Origin: Nocardioides humi
GTDB taxonomy: Bacteria; Actinomycetota; Actinomycetes; Propionibacteriales; Nocardioidaceae
DNA: 64,000 nt
Assembly: GCF_006494775.1 (NCBI RefSeq)
Contig: NZ_CP041146.1
Span: 4,526,001 to 4,590,000 of the forward strand
Reading direction: 5' to 3'
Shown here: piece by piece, positions 1 through 8,942 of the stretch
How positions within the stretch are numbered: position 1 is the stretch's first letter
Layout: every line of letters starts with the position of its first letter
The notes under the pieces: generated by a model
Told to the model about the DNA's origin: nothing
The model's database searches: none
Seen by the model: only the letters and a program-made list of their open reading frames with translations
Made by a program: the position numbers and the translations under genes

Positions 1-1007
1 CCCCCGGCCTGGCCACCCGCAGCCAGACCGCGATCGAGGGCTTCGTCGCGCTGGTCCAGGAGCTGCAGCAGATGGTCGAGGCGCGCGAGCGGCCCGACGT
101 GATCCTCGAGACCGTGCTCGACCGGTCGGGCTACCTCGTCAGCCTGGAGAACTCCGACGACCTGCAGGACGAGACCCGGCTGGAGTACCTCGCCGAGCTC
201 GTCGCCGTGGCCCGGGAGTTCGCCGAGGACCCCGTCGCCGGCCCCTCGGCCGATCCCGCCGACGTCGACGCCGGCATCCTCGAGCCCGGCCTGGCCGACT
301 TCCTCGAGCGGGTCGCGCTGGTGGCCGACGCCGACCAGATCCCCGACGCGCCCGAGGACGACCCGGATGCCCCCGAGGACCAGGGCGTCGTCACCCTGAT
401 GACCCTGCACACCGCCAAGGGCCTGGAGTTCCCGGTCGTCTTCCTCACCGGCATGGAGGACGGCGTCTTCCCCCACTCCCGCGCCCTCGGCGACCGGCCC
501 GAGCTGGAGGAGGAGCGGCGCCTGGCGTACGTCGGCATCACCCGCGCCCGCCAGCGCCTGTACGTCTCCCGCGCCATGGTCCGCTCCGCCTGGGGTGCCC
601 CCTCGATGAACCCGGGCTCCCGCTTCCTCGGCGAGCTCCCCATCGACCTCGTCGACTGGCGCCGCACCGAGGCCGACCAGACCCGCTGGTCGCGACCGTC
701 GTACGGCGGACCGGGCGGCCCCGGCGGCTCCGACGACTACGCCGGCAACCGCTTCGGCCAGCCCACCGCCGCCGGCCGCCGCAACTTCAGCTCCGCCGCC
801 GCCCGTGCCGACGCCGCCGCCAAGTCCAAGACCTCGCGCCCCATCCCGGTCCTCGCCCCCGGCGACAAGGTCACCCACGACACCTTCGGGCTGGGCACCG
901 TGGTGTCGGTCGAGGGTGCGGGGGACAAGTCCGTCGCGTCGATCGACTTCGGCTCCGACGGCGTCAAGCGGCTGCTGCTGCGGTACGCGCCGGTGGAGAA
1001 GCTCTGA
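1..1007 (+). CDS. pcrA: ATP-dependent DNA helicase PcrA/UvrD, C-terminal part (5' end outside window)
   Basis: The reading frame is open from base 3 and enters from outside the window, so only about the last 334 residues of a superfamily 1A 3'-5' DNA helicase are present. Helicase motif V (TLHTAKGLEFPVVF, with GMEDGVFPH after it) and motif VI (YVGITRARQRLYV, with the arginine finger) are clear. A glycine-rich linker follows, then a C-terminal Tudor-like module (GDKVTHDTFGLGTVVSVEG), the part that in PcrA contacts RNA polymerase. The family works in nucleotide excision repair and replication-transcription conflicts. The M23 peptidase and sucCD next to it match the mycobacterial uvrD1 locus. 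Confidence 0.93.
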   Translation, partial: PGLATRSQTAIEGFVALVQELQQMVEARERPDVILETVLDRSGYLVSLENSDDLQDETRLEYLAELVAVAREFAEDPVAGPSADPADVDAGILEPGLADFLERVALVADADQIPDAPEDDPDAPEDQGVVTLMTLHTAKGLEFPVVFLTGMEDGVFPHSRALGDRPELEEERRLAYVGITRARQRLYVSRAMVRSAWGAPSMNPGSRFLGELPIDLVDWRRTEADQTRWSRPSYGGPGGPGGSDDYAGNRFGQPTAAGRRNFSSAAARADAAAKSKTSRPIPVLAPGDKVTHDTFGLGTVVSVEGAGDKSVASIDFGSDGVKRLLLRYAPVEKL

Positions 1008-1025
1008 CCGGAGCGAAGCGACATC

Positions 1026-1180
1026 GGTCATCGAGTAGCGATCGCGGGTGAGGGACGAACCCGCGAAGAGCGTATCGAGACACGGTGAGCCGATGCCGTG
1101 CCTGTGCTGCGCAACCGGCATGCGTCTCGATACGCCCGCCGCGGCTTCGTTCCTCAGTCGCGCCGTGCTACTCGACGACC
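1026..1180. repeat. Intergenic nested inverted repeat
   Basis: Two nested inverted-repeat pairs lie between converging genes. The outer arms are 1026-1039 (GGTCATCGAGTAGC) and 1167-1180, matching 13 of 14 when folded. The inner arms are 1070-1083 (GCGTATCGAGACAC) and 1122-1135, also 13 of 14. The spacing suggests a dispersed palindromic element of the REP type rather than a simple terminator. It could still act as the transcription end for pcrA and the peptidase gene. Whether it recurs in the genome cannot be seen here. Confidence 0.6.
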
Positions 1181-1230
1181 AATGTCACGCCGGATCGCGG
1201 TTCGCCCTCGCAAGCTCGGGCGATTCCGTG

Positions 1231-2349
1231 CTACGGCGTGACGCCGTGCTGCCGCAGCGCCGCGTCCGGGTCGACCGGGTCGCCGCCGCCGGGGCGGACC
1301 TCGAGGTGCAGGTGGGGGCCGGTGACGTGGCCGGTGCTGCCGACGTACCCGATGGTCTCGCCGGCGCGGACGGTGTCGCCGGGGGAGACGTTGAACGAGC
1401 TCTGGTGGCAGAACCAGAGCTCGGTGCCGTCGTCGAGGGTGATGACGGTCTTGTTGCCGTAGGCGCCGTCGAAGCCGGCGGAGGTGACCTTGCCGTTGGC
1501 GACGGCGCGGATGGGGGTGCCCGGAGGGGCGGCGAAGTCGAGGCCGGTGTGGTAGCTGGACCAGAGGCCGTACTGGCCGAACTTCGCGGTCAGCCGGTAG
1601 CTGGCGAGGGGGAGCACCCACTTGTTGAGGGCGATCTCGGCGGCTTCCCGCTCGGCGTCGCGGGCCAGGTTGCCGAGGGCGCTGGTGCGCTCGGCGGCGG
1701 AGCGCTCGGCCTCGGCGACGAGGTCGCTGCCGGCGGCCTGGGCGAGGGCGTCGCGGTCGGAGTCGCGGCTCACGGTCTCGGCGCGGGTGCCGACGACGGC
1801 GCTGCCGAACGAGCCGGTCAGCGCGTTGGGGGAGCTGAGGCGGTCGCCGGCGGCGGCCAGCTGCGGGTCGGCCGAGGTGACGACGCCGCCGACCGCGACC
1901 GCGATGGTGGCGACGCCGACGGCGACGGGCAGTGTGGGCAGGCCGCGGAACAGCGGCCCGCGGGCGCCGGCGTGCTTGACGGCACGGCGCTTGCCGGCCG
2001 GCTGGACGGCGCGCAGCGTGGTCGAGGAGTCGGAGACGGGGTCGGCCAGCGGGATGTCGCGCAGGGCGGGCAGCTCGACCGTGGGCGCGCGCTCGAGGGT
2101 GCGCAGCGGCGCCACGGCCTCGGCAGCCAGCGCCGGCTCCGCGATCACCGCCACCGGCTCCACGACGGCCGGGACGACGGGCTCGACCGGCCGCGCGACC
2201 CGCTTGCCGACGTACGTCGAGGGGGTCGCAGGGGTCTCGGTCTCCGAGCGGCGGGCGACGCGCTTCCCGACGTACGTCGACCCGGTGGTGGAGGAGCCGA
2301 GGGTCGATTCCGGGCGCGGCGCGTTGTGGTCCGCTCGGTGGTTACCCAT
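1231..2349 (-). CDS. M23 (LytM-type) peptidoglycan endopeptidase, membrane-anchored
   Basis: This 372-residue protein has a long basic N-terminal cytoplasmic part, one membrane segment (about residues 139-163, PVAVGVATIAVAVGGVV), an Ala/Glu-rich helical stretch and a C-terminal LytM domain. The zinc motifs are intact: HTGLD for H-x3-D and HLHLE for HxH. The family cleaves peptidoglycan cross-bridges in the cell wall. The ATG at 2349 was chosen because AAGGAG sits about 10 bases before it; the open frame continues upstream but without motifs. The N-terminus holds two copies of STYVGKRVAR about 20 residues apart. Position next to pcrA and sucC matches Rv0950c in mycobacteria. Confidence 0.88.
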   Translation of the reverse strand: MGNHRADHNAPRPESTLGSSTTGSTYVGKRVARRSETETPATPSTYVGKRVARPVEPVVPAVVEPVAVIAEPALAAEAVAPLRTLERAPTVELPALRDIPLADPVSDSSTTLRAVQPAGKRRAVKHAGARGPLFRGLPTLPVAVGVATIAVAVGGVVTSADPQLAAAGDRLSSPNALTGSFGSAVVGTRAETVSRDSDRDALAQAAGSDLVAEAERSAAERTSALGNLARDAEREAAEIALNKWVLPLASYRLTAKFGQYGLWSSYHTGLDFAAPPGTPIRAVANGKVTSAGFDGAYGNKTVITLDDGTELWFCHQSSFNVSPGDTVRAGETIGYVGSTGHVTGPHLHLEVRPGGGDPVDPDAALRQHGVTP

Positions 2350-2701
2350 CGACTGCTGACTCCTTGGGGGACGATCGTGCAGGCTCGCTCCCCCCGCTCC
2401 CAGCGTCGGGCGGCCCCGAGTGGCGGCCCCGGCCGGGGTGGCTGTCAGGTGACAGCCGGGTGAAACGTGCGTGCCGACCATAGCCGATGCCGGGACGGCC
2501 CCGAAATCGTATGTCCGGATCCTGTGGACACGCAGCAGAACGCCGGGAACGGCCCGGAACCGCCCGGACCGCGTGACCCCTGTCACGTCGGGTCCAGTGG
2601 GCGGCTCCCGGACTCGTCCTACTCGTGGGTCGGGACTATCGTGCCCGGGGGTGTGCCGCTGTTGCGCACCGAACCTCTGACCAAGACGTGAGGACGTATC
2701 A
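2350..2701. other. Divergent intergenic region, peptidase / sucC
   Basis: About 350 bases between two divergent genes. It holds a perfect 18-bp inverted repeat (2440-2457), a GGGGGA/TCCCCC pair close to the peptidase ribosome binding site, and presumably both promoters. Short open frames here on the + strand have no family resemblance and are not called. A cell-wall-type riboswitch was considered but no recognised consensus was found. Confidence 0.5.
2440..2457. promoter_or_regulatory. Perfect inverted repeat upstream of M23 peptidase gene
   Basis: GGCTGTCA-GG-TGACAGCC is a perfect 8+8 inverted repeat in the 5' region of the peptidase transcript. It could be an operator or an RNA hairpin in the leader. 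No regulator can be named from the sequence. Confidence 0.45.
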
Positions 2702-3868
2702 GTGGACCTGATGGAGTACCAGGCGAAGGAGCTCTTCGCCAAGCACGGCGTGGCCACCACCCTCGGGACGGTCGTCGAGACCGCCGAGGAGGCCAGGGCC
2801 GCGGCGGAGCAGATCGGCGGCGTGACCGTCATCAAGGCGCAGGTCAAGGCCGGCGGCCGCGGCAAGGCCGGCGGCGTCAAGCTCGCGAAGACGCCCGACG
2901 AGGCCTTCGAGCACGCGTCCAACATCCTCGGCATGGAGATCAAGGGCCTGACGGTCAACCGCGTCCTGGTCACCCCGGCCACCCCGCCGGAGGAGGAGTA
3001 CTACTTCTCCTTCCTCCTGGACCGGTCCAACCGGCAGTACCTGTGCATCGCGTCGGTCGAGGGCGGTGTGGAGATCGAGGAGGTCGCCAAGACCAACCCC
3101 GACGCGGTCAAGCAGATCGGCATCGACCCCGGCAAGGGCGTCGACGCGGCCAAGGCCCGCGAGATCGCCACCGAGGCGAAGTTCCCCGAGCCCGTCTTCG
3201 AGCAGGCCGTGAAGATGATCGAGGACCTCTACAAGGTCTTCGTCGAGGAGGACGCCACCCTCGTCGAGGTGAACCCGCTCGCGCGGCTCGCCGGTGACAA
3301 GCTCGAGGCCCTCGACGGCAAGGTGTCGCTCGACGACAACGCCTCCGAGGTGCGTCACCCCGACCACGAGGAGTTCGAGATCCGCGAGGAGGCCGACCCG
3401 CTCGAGGCGAAGGCCAAGGACCTCGGCCTCAACTACGTCAAGCTCGACGGCCAGGTCGGCATCATCGGCAACGGCGCGGGCCTGGTCATGTCGACCCTCG
3501 ACGTCGTCGCGTACGCCGGCGAGAACCACGGCGGCGTGAAGCCGGCCAACTTCCTCGACATCGGCGGCGGCGCCAACGCGCAGGTGATGGCCAACGGCCT
3601 CGACGTCATCCTCAACGACGAGCAGGTCACGTCGGTGTTCGTCAACGTCTTCGGCGGCATCACCGCGTGCGACGAGGTCGCCAACGGCATCAAGGGCGCC
3701 CTCGAGCTCCTCGGCGACAAGGCCACCAAGCCGCTCGTCGTCCGCCTCGACGGCAACAACGTCGAGCAGGGCCGCGCGATCCTCGACGAGCTGAACCACC
3801 CGCTCGTCACGCAGGTCGACACCATGGACGGCGCGGCCGACAAGGCCGCCGAGCTGGCGAACGCCTGA
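2702..3868 (+). CDS. sucC: Succinyl-CoA synthetase (ADP-forming) beta subunit
   Basis: SucC, 388 residues, carries the ATP-grasp domain of the TCA-cycle enzyme that interconverts succinyl-CoA and succinate with substrate-level phosphorylation. The family start ([12 protein letters not shown]), [16 protein letters not shown] of the nucleotide-binding region, the metal-site region EVNPLA and the C-terminal [12 protein letters not shown] segment are all present. The GTG start at 2702 is supported by a GAGGAC ribosome site about 8 bases before it and by the family N-terminus. sucD follows after 19 bases, so the two subunits are almost certainly co-transcribed. Length is normal. Confidence 0.97.
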   Translation: MDLMEYQAKELFAKHGVATTLGTVVETAEEARAAAEQIGGVTVIKAQVKAGGRGKAGGVKLAKTPDEAFEHASNILGMEIKGLTVNRVLVTPATPPEEEYYFSFLLDRSNRQYLCIASVEGGVEIEEVAKTNPDAVKQIGIDPGKGVDAAKAREIATEAKFPEPVFEQAVKMIEDLYKVFVEEDATLVEVNPLARLAGDKLEALDGKVSLDDNASEVRHPDHEEFEIREEADPLEAKAKDLGLNYVKLDGQVGIIGNGAGLVMSTLDVVAYAGENHGGVKPANFLDIGGGANAQVMANGLDVILNDEQVTSVFVNVFGGITACDEVANGIKGALELLGDKATKPLVVRLDGNNVEQGRAILDELNHPLVTQVDTMDGAADKAAELANA

Positions 3869-3887
3869 GATAGAGAGCGATAGACAG

Positions 3888-4784
3888 ATGAGCATCTACC
3901 TCAACAAGGACAGCAGGATCATCGTCCAGGGCATCACCGGCGGCATGGGGGCCAAGCACACCGCCCTGATGCTCGACTCGGGCGCGACGATCGTCGGCGG
4001 CGTGAACGCGCGCAAGGCCGGCACCACGGTGACGCACCAGGACCACGACGGCAACGACGTCGAGCTCCCCGTGTTCGGCACCGTCGCGGAGGCGATGAAG
4101 GAGACCGGCGCGAACGTGTCGGTCCTCTTCGTCCCGCCGGCGTTCACCAAGGACGCCGCGATCGAGGCCATCGACGCCGAGATGCCGCTGATCGTGGTCA
4201 TCACCGAGGGCGTCCCGGTCCAGGACACGGCCGAGGTGTGGTCGTACCTGCAGGGCAAGTCGACCCGGATGATCGGCCCGAACTGCCCCGGCATCATCAC
4301 GCCGGGCGAGTCGCTGGCCGGCATCACGCCGCACACCATCGCGGGCAAGGGCCCGGTCGGCCTGGTGTCGAAGTCGGGCACGCTGACCTACCAGATGATG
4401 TACGAGCTGCGTGACTTCGGCTTCTCGACCGCCATCGGCATCGGCGGCGACCCGATCGTCGGCACCACGCACATCGACGCGCTCCAGGCCTTCGAGGACG
4501 ACCCGGAGACCAAGGTGATCGTGATGATCGGCGAGATCGGCGGCGACGCCGAGGAGCGGGCCGCGGACTACATCAAGGCCAATATCACCAAGCCCGTCGT
4601 CGGGTACGTCGCGGGCTTCACCGCTCCCGAGGGCAAGACCATGGGCCACGCCGGCGCCATCGTGTCGGGCTCCGCGGGCACCGCGGCTGCCAAGCAGGAG
4701 GCCCTCGAGGCCGTCGGCGTCAAGGTCGGCAAGACGCCGTCCGCGACCGCGGCTCTCGCCCGGGAGATCCTGCAGTCGCTCTGA
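3888..4784 (+). CDS. sucD: Succinyl-CoA synthetase alpha subunit
   Basis: SucD, 298 residues, is the CoA-binding and phosphohistidine subunit that pairs with SucC. Visible family features are the N-terminal Rossmann CoA-binding domain ([12 protein letters not shown]), [12 protein letters not shown] in the CoA ligase domain, and GHAGAIVSG, which holds the histidine that is phosphorylated during catalysis. The gene lies 19 bases after sucC, and a strong hairpin follows it at 4805-4850. Length and motifs are ordinary. Confidence 0.97.
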   Translation: MSIYLNKDSRIIVQGITGGMGAKHTALMLDSGATIVGGVNARKAGTTVTHQDHDGNDVELPVFGTVAEAMKETGANVSVLFVPPAFTKDAAIEAIDAEMPLIVVITEGVPVQDTAEVWSYLQGKSTRMIGPNCPGIITPGESLAGITPHTIAGKGPVGLVSKSGTLTYQMMYELRDFGFSTAIGIGGDPIVGTTHIDALQAFEDDPETKVIVMIGEIGGDAEERAADYIKANITKPVVGYVAGFTAPEGKTMGHAGAIVSGSAGTAAAKQEALEAVGVKVGKTPSATAALAREILQSL

Positions 4785-4804
4785 GCGGCTCTACCTGCTG
4801 AGAG

Positions 4805-4850
4805 GTCGTGTGCCTGAGAGCCCGGGAATCCGGGGTCTCAGGCACACGAC
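4805..4850. terminator. Bidirectional terminator-like hairpin
   Basis: Arms 4805-4819 and 4836-4850 are perfectly complementary over 15 bp (GTCGTGTGCCTGAGA), and the stem can extend through CCCGG/CCGGG. It lies between the converging sucD and sensor genes. There is no long T run, as is common for terminators in high-GC actinobacteria. Confidence 0.75.
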
Positions 4851-4863
4851 TCGTTGTGGGGCC

Positions 4864-6297
4864 TCAGCAGCCGGCGGCGGCGAACGCGCACATCCGGTCG
4901 ACGACCTCGGCCGCGGCGGCGGTGATCTCGTCGATGACCTCCTGCTCGCGGCCCTGCGGGTTGCCCGCATGGCCGCCGCGGGTCTCGACGAGCACGGCGT
5001 TGCCGGCCCGGACGACGAGGGTCGTGTCGCCGAACGTCGTGGACGCGCCGTCGATCTCGGTCCAGCCGAGGACGACGTGGGCCTCGGTGCCGGCGTCGCG
5101 GTCGCGGACCTCCCAGCGCTGCACCGAGCCGTCGCCGGAGGAGGAGTCCTGCGGGCAGTCGCGGTAGACCTCGAGGATCCCCGCGACGGCCCGCGCGGCG
5201 GCGTCCTCGGTGGGGTAGGTCGTCAGCTGGCGGAAGCGGACGTCCTCGACGTCGACCCATTCCGCGCTGAGCCGGTCGGAGCGGCGGGGCTCGGACGGGA
5301 CCGCTCCGCACGCCGACAGCGTGATCGGGTCCAGCCCGCGCATCGGGCCGGTGAGCGGGTCCGGGCTGTCGCTGCCCGTCGCCGGCCAGCCGGAGGCGAG
5401 GGGGAAGTCGTCGGGGAGCCGGGTGCCGGCGACGGCGGTCGGGTCGAACGGCTCGTCCGCGCCCGGCCGGAGCCGGTCCGCGGCGACCGGGATCATCCGC
5501 TCCACCGGCGTGCCGTCGGTGAAGTCGTAGTCCTGGCCGACGACGGTCGAGGCGAGGACGGCGATCCGGTCGCCGACCCGGACCAGGCCGGTCTCGGCGA
5601 TGTAGGCGCCCTCGCCGGACGGGTCGATGCTCTTCGGCACCGGGCCGTAGGTGGCGTCGATGACCAGTGCCTGGCTGTCCCGGACCTCGGCGTCGACCGG
5701 CCGGGGCTCGTAGGCCCGGTAGTCCGGGGTGTCGGTCGCGGCGAGCTGCTCGGTGCAGTCCCGCACCCATTGCGCGATCGTGTCGTAGGCGGCGGCCGCG
5801 GTCGCGGCATCGGGGAACTGCGCGATCGCCTCGGCGAAGTGGTCGCCCGTGACCTCGACCGACGGGTCCTCGGTGTTGCGCATCTCGAACCGACGCTGGA
5901 ACACCCCGGTCGCGCCGAGTCCGGTCAGGCTGGACCGGGCACACGGGTGGAAGGCCGCCTGGCCGTCGCCCTCGACGGTGTCGATGGCGAACCAGTCGGA
6001 GCCCTCGCTGTAGACGGTGTCGTCGTCGGTCAGCAGGTCGTGCTCGCCGAGCGCGGCGGCGGGGTCCTTGGTGACCAGGTCCCGGTCGCTGCTGTCGTGG
6101 CCGGCCAGCGCGAGGATCGGGGTGGTGACGGCGGCGACCGCGAGCGCGGCGCCCCCCGCCACGAGCGCCGTACGACGGCGGCGGATCTGGTCGCCACGGC
6201 GACGCACGGCGGCGGCAGAGAGCGGCATGTCTCCTCCTGCGCGGCCGAGGTCGGCTCCGAGCCGGGCGAGCTCGTCGATGGGGTCCTGCTCAGGCAT
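4864..6297 (-). CDS. Membrane sensor/anti-sigma-like protein paired with SigE-family sigma factor
   Basis: This 477-residue protein has a short acidic cytoplasmic segment, an Arg-rich stop (IRRRR), one membrane helix at about residues 43-65 (ALVAGGAALAVAAVTTPILAL) and a large outer region. The outer region looks like two related modules, each with a cysteine pair and a repeated layout; a PknH-type sensor fold is my inference. The ATG at 6297 overlaps the end of the sigma gene by 8 bases, which indicates translational coupling. Position and topology fit a partner that controls the sigma factor, but no classical anti-sigma zinc motif (HxxxCxxC) is visible. The exact function is unknown. Confidence 0.7.
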   Translation of the reverse strand: MPEQDPIDELARLGADLGRAGGDMPLSAAAVRRRGDQIRRRRTALVAGGAALAVAAVTTPILALAGHDSSDRDLVTKDPAAALGEHDLLTDDDTVYSEGSDWFAIDTVEGDGQAAFHPCARSSLTGLGATGVFQRRFEMRNTEDPSVEVTGDHFAEAIAQFPDAATAAAAYDTIAQWVRDCTEQLAATDTPDYRAYEPRPVDAEVRDSQALVIDATYGPVPKSIDPSGEGAYIAETGLVRVGDRIAVLASTVVGQDYDFTDGTPVERMIPVAADRLRPGADEPFDPTAVAGTRLPDDFPLASGWPATGSDSPDPLTGPMRGLDPITLSACGAVPSEPRRSDRLSAEWVDVEDVRFRQLTTYPTEDAAARAVAGILEVYRDCPQDSSSGDGSVQRWEVRDRDAGTEAHVVLGWTEIDGASTTFGDTTLVVRAGNAVLVETRGGHAGNPQGREQEVIDEITAAAAEVVDRMCAFAAAGC

Positions 6298-6799
6298 GGG
6301 TCGCCCCTCCTCCCGCCAGATCGGGCTCATCGGCCAGCAGGGCGGCCAGCGCCGCCCGTCCCCGGCTGAGCCGGGCCTTGATCGTTCCCTCGGGAACGCC
6401 GACCTCGGCCGCGACCTGCTGGACCGGGAGATCGGCGATGTGGTGGAGGACCAGCGCCTGGCGCTGGGCCTCGGGCAGCTGGCGCAGCGCGGCGACGAGG
6501 GCGACGTGCGCCTCGTCGACCGCGGCGGCGGGACGCACGTCCTGCAGGGCCCGGTCGGGCGACCTCTCCCCGCGCCTGCGCCGTCGCCAGCGACTGACGG
6601 CGAGCCGGTGGGCGGTGGTGCGGACCCAGGCCTCGGGGTAGGCCGCACGATCCAGCTTGCGGCGGTGGGCCCACGCCCGTGCGAACGCCTCCTGCGTGCA
6701 GTCGGTGGCCTCCTCGAGGTCGCCGATCATCGCGTAGACCTGTCCGGTCACGCGCCGGAACGAGCCCGCGTAGAACTCGTCGAACTCAGCAGCGTCCAC
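6290..6799 (-). CDS. SigE-family ECF RNA polymerase sigma factor
   Basis: A 169-residue extracytoplasmic-function sigma factor. Region 2 covers about residues 1-75 (FDEFYAGSFRRVTGQVYAMIG; CTQEAFARAW) and region 4 about 105-160, with the helix-turn-helix VAAEVGVPEGTIKARLSRGR. The arrangement matches the actinobacterial SigE group. GTG at 6799 is preceded by GGGAGGAGG. The gene overlaps the membrane sensor gene and lies directly downstream of a gene fusing a sigma-like region to a similar sensor. A promoter-like pair at 6861-6887 on the minus strand suggests autoregulation. Confidence 0.9.
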   Translation of the reverse strand: MDAAEFDEFYAGSFRRVTGQVYAMIGDLEEATDCTQEAFARAWAHRRKLDRAAYPEAWVRTTAHRLAVSRWRRRRRGERSPDRALQDVRPAAAVDEAHVALVAALRQLPEAQRQALVLHHIADLPVQQVAAEVGVPEGTIKARLSRGRAALAALLADEPDLAGGGATHA

Positions 6800-6860
6800 G
6801 CCGACCTCCTCCCGGGCTGACCCGCCCTGTGCCCGCCCTCGCGGGCGCTTTCGGGAGGGA

Positions 6861-6887
6861 TACGCCGCAGGGCCGTGCCCGGTTGCA
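6861..6887 (-). promoter_or_regulatory. Candidate ECF sigma promoter of the SigE gene
   Basis: On the minus strand TGCAACC (6887-6881) is followed after 16 bases by CGTA (6864-6861), then TCC. The AAC-type -35 with a CGT-type -10 is the usual ECF layout, and its place just before the sigma gene suggests autoregulation. Inferred by eye. Confidence 0.5.
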
Positions 6888-6910
6888 CGGGGGTGCGAGA
6901 AATCTTCCGG

Positions 6911-8815
6911 TCAGCCTCGATCGTAGGGAGCGCTGCGCCCCAGCCGCTCGAGGGCGCGCTGCGCGAGCGCGACGAAGTCCTCGTTCTCGATCCGGGCCTT
7001 GGGCGCGGCGACGTAGACCAGCACCGAGACCGCCGTGCCCTGGCGGAGCACCGCGACGTCGTACTCGATGGTGCGGTCGCCGGGCAGCGCGGTGCTGAGG
7101 TGCCACGCCGACAGCGCCGTGGCGCCGGTCCCGGTCTGTGCCAGCTCCTGGACCTCGGTGCCGGCGGTGGCGTCGAGCTCGGGGCAGGCCGCCATCTGCT
7201 CGCGGAACCTGGCCACGAAGCCGCCGGCCGCCTTGGCCGGCAGGTTGCCGACCGTCTGGGTGAGGCCCACCTGGGGCGGCAGCTTGGCGTTGCTGAGGAC
7301 GAAGGTGCGGTAGCTGTTGGCCTGGATCGCCTTGCCGCGGAACTTGCCGTAGAGGTGGACGGTGTTGCAGCCGATGGCACCGGCGTCGATCCGGTCGTCG
7401 TTGAGCGCGGCGGCCGGCGTGCCCACCCACGGCCCGGGGTCGGGGGTGATCGGCGGCAGGTCGAGCTCCGAGAGCATCCACGGGGTCCGGCTGGCCCGGT
7501 ACGGCGCCCGCGGGGTGACCGTCGGGTTCGGGTCGGCGCACCCGCCTGCCGCCGGCAGCGCGCAGATCCGGCCGACGGCCGTCGCCAGCATCCGGGCGAC
7601 GCCGGCACGGTTGACCCGCGCCGGCGGTGCGGTCGTGGAGAGCGAGGTGACCGTGGTGAACAGGCCGCTGCGCGCCACCCCCACGACGTACGTCGTCGCG
7701 TCGCCGCGCGAGCGCAGCACGAACAGTGTCGACTGGTCCCCGACGCCCGGCAGGTCCGCGGTGCTCACCAGCTGCATCCGCGGCATGGTCGAGGCGTCCT
7801 CGGCAGGCGAGGGGCAGGTCGCGAACCAGCGGCGGGTGTGGCGGTAGGTGCGGACGGCGCGCTGCTCGGTGGAGGACGCCTCGGCGACCTGGATGACGTT
7901 GCGGGGCGTCTTGGGGCGGGAGCGGTCGCGGTAGGTGCGGACCCAGGCGGCGGTGCCCTGCGGGTCGGCGTACCGCGTGGGCTGGCAGGGGAGCACCAGG
8001 CCGTTGCCCGAGGAGTTGTCGGACGTCGTGCCCTCCCGCCAGCCGCGGCCGGTCAGGGCCTGCTGGACGGCGTCGACGGGCAGCAGGGTGGTGTCCGGCA
8101 GCGTGGTGATGGCCGGGCCCGCCGGGGTGGGTCCGCTGGACACCGGCGTTCCCTCCCGGTCGAGGGTCGGGCGGACGCCGGTGCTGTCGGTGGCCACGGC
8201 GCCGCCGGCGACGAGGGCGACGACCGCGGCCGCGCCGCCGATCACGGTGTGCGCGCGGCGCCGGGCGGCGCCGGCCCGCCGGATGATCGTGACCCGCGGC
8301 CAGGTGACCGAGCGGGTCGCGTCGCCGAGGGCGTTGAGCGCCAGCGGGATCGCCGAGGTCGGGATCTCCAGCGCCGTGGCGAACTGCGCGGCGCCCTGCT
8401 GCAGCTCGCGCTCGGCCGCCTCGGCCGGCAGCCCGATCTCGCCGGCCATCTCCTCCATGGTGACCGCCGCGAGCTGGGTCAGCAGCAGTGCCTTGCGCTG
8501 GACGACGGGCAGCGCGCCGAGCGCGTCGAGGGTCCGGCGGGTCTCCTCGCCGAGGTCCTTCTTGCGGTGCCACGGGCGGGTGCTGCTGCGGCGCAGGGCC
8601 TTGCGCCACGCGTCGGGGCGGACCGCGCTCTCCGGGTCGGCGAGCCGGCCGGTCTTGCGCCAGTGGTGCCAGGAGACGACGAAGGCCTCGCGCACCGCGC
8701 TCCGCGCGACCGCGAGGTCGCCGGTGAGCGCGAAGGTCTGCAGCAGCAGCCGGTCGCGGGCGTCCTTGTAGAAGGCGTCGAAGCTCCCCGTGAGGTCCCC
8801 GTTGCTCGCGTCCAT
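6911..8815 (-). CDS. Sigma-factor-like domain fused to a membrane helix and extracytoplasmic sensor modules
   Basis: This 634-residue protein begins like an ECF sigma factor: a region-2-like helix bundle (FDAFYKDARDRLLLQTFALTG; AVREAFVVSWHHW) and a region-4-like helix-turn-helix at about 100-145 (LPVVQRKALLLTQLAAVTME; EIGLPAEAAERELQQG). A basic stretch and one membrane helix follow at about 188-208, then some 420 outer residues. The outer part appears to hold two related modules, each with cysteine pairs, resembling the layout of the sensor encoded at 4864-6297. The usual VKSRL-like DNA-contact end of region 4 is altered to ERELQQ, so DNA binding is uncertain. It may be a tethered sigma factor or a decoy. 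Confidence 0.75.
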   Translation of the reverse strand: MDASNGDLTGSFDAFYKDARDRLLLQTFALTGDLAVARSAVREAFVVSWHHWRKTGRLADPESAVRPDAWRKALRRSSTRPWHRKKDLGEETRRTLDALGALPVVQRKALLLTQLAAVTMEEMAGEIGLPAEAAERELQQGAAQFATALEIPTSAIPLALNALGDATRSVTWPRVTIIRRAGAARRRAHTVIGGAAAVVALVAGGAVATDSTGVRPTLDREGTPVSSGPTPAGPAITTLPDTTLLPVDAVQQALTGRGWREGTTSDNSSGNGLVLPCQPTRYADPQGTAAWVRTYRDRSRPKTPRNVIQVAEASSTEQRAVRTYRHTRRWFATCPSPAEDASTMPRMQLVSTADLPGVGDQSTLFVLRSRGDATTYVVGVARSGLFTTVTSLSTTAPPARVNRAGVARMLATAVGRICALPAAGGCADPNPTVTPRAPYRASRTPWMLSELDLPPITPDPGPWVGTPAAALNDDRIDAGAIGCNTVHLYGKFRGKAIQANSYRTFVLSNAKLPPQVGLTQTVGNLPAKAAGGFVARFREQMAACPELDATAGTEVQELAQTGTGATALSAWHLSTALPGDRTIEYDVAVLRQGTAVSVLVYVAAPKARIENEDFVALAQRALERLGRSAPYDRG

Positions 8816-8942
8816 GGCCGCACCACCGTACGCCCGGTGGCGGCAGGGTCCCCAACCGCACCCACCGTGGTCCTGGTCTCTCCGGCGGTCCCGGCGTGGC
8901 GCGGCCGCCGCGCCGGTCCGTCCGCGTGAAGATGGACGGACC

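Noticed and set aside
1048..2463. Long open frames antisense to confirmed genes throughout the window
   Set aside because: They are Arg/Pro/Ala- or Gly/Val-rich shadows produced by high GC at third codon positions and contain no domains.
2350..2520. c-di-AMP (ydaO-type) riboswitch before the M23 peptidase gene
   Set aside because: Such RNAs occur before cell-wall hydrolase genes in actinobacteria, but the conserved core sequences were not found; only unspecific hairpins are visible.
2467..2691. Short + strand open frames in the peptidase/sucC gap
   Set aside because: No family resemblance, no ribosome site, and they cover the expected promoter region.
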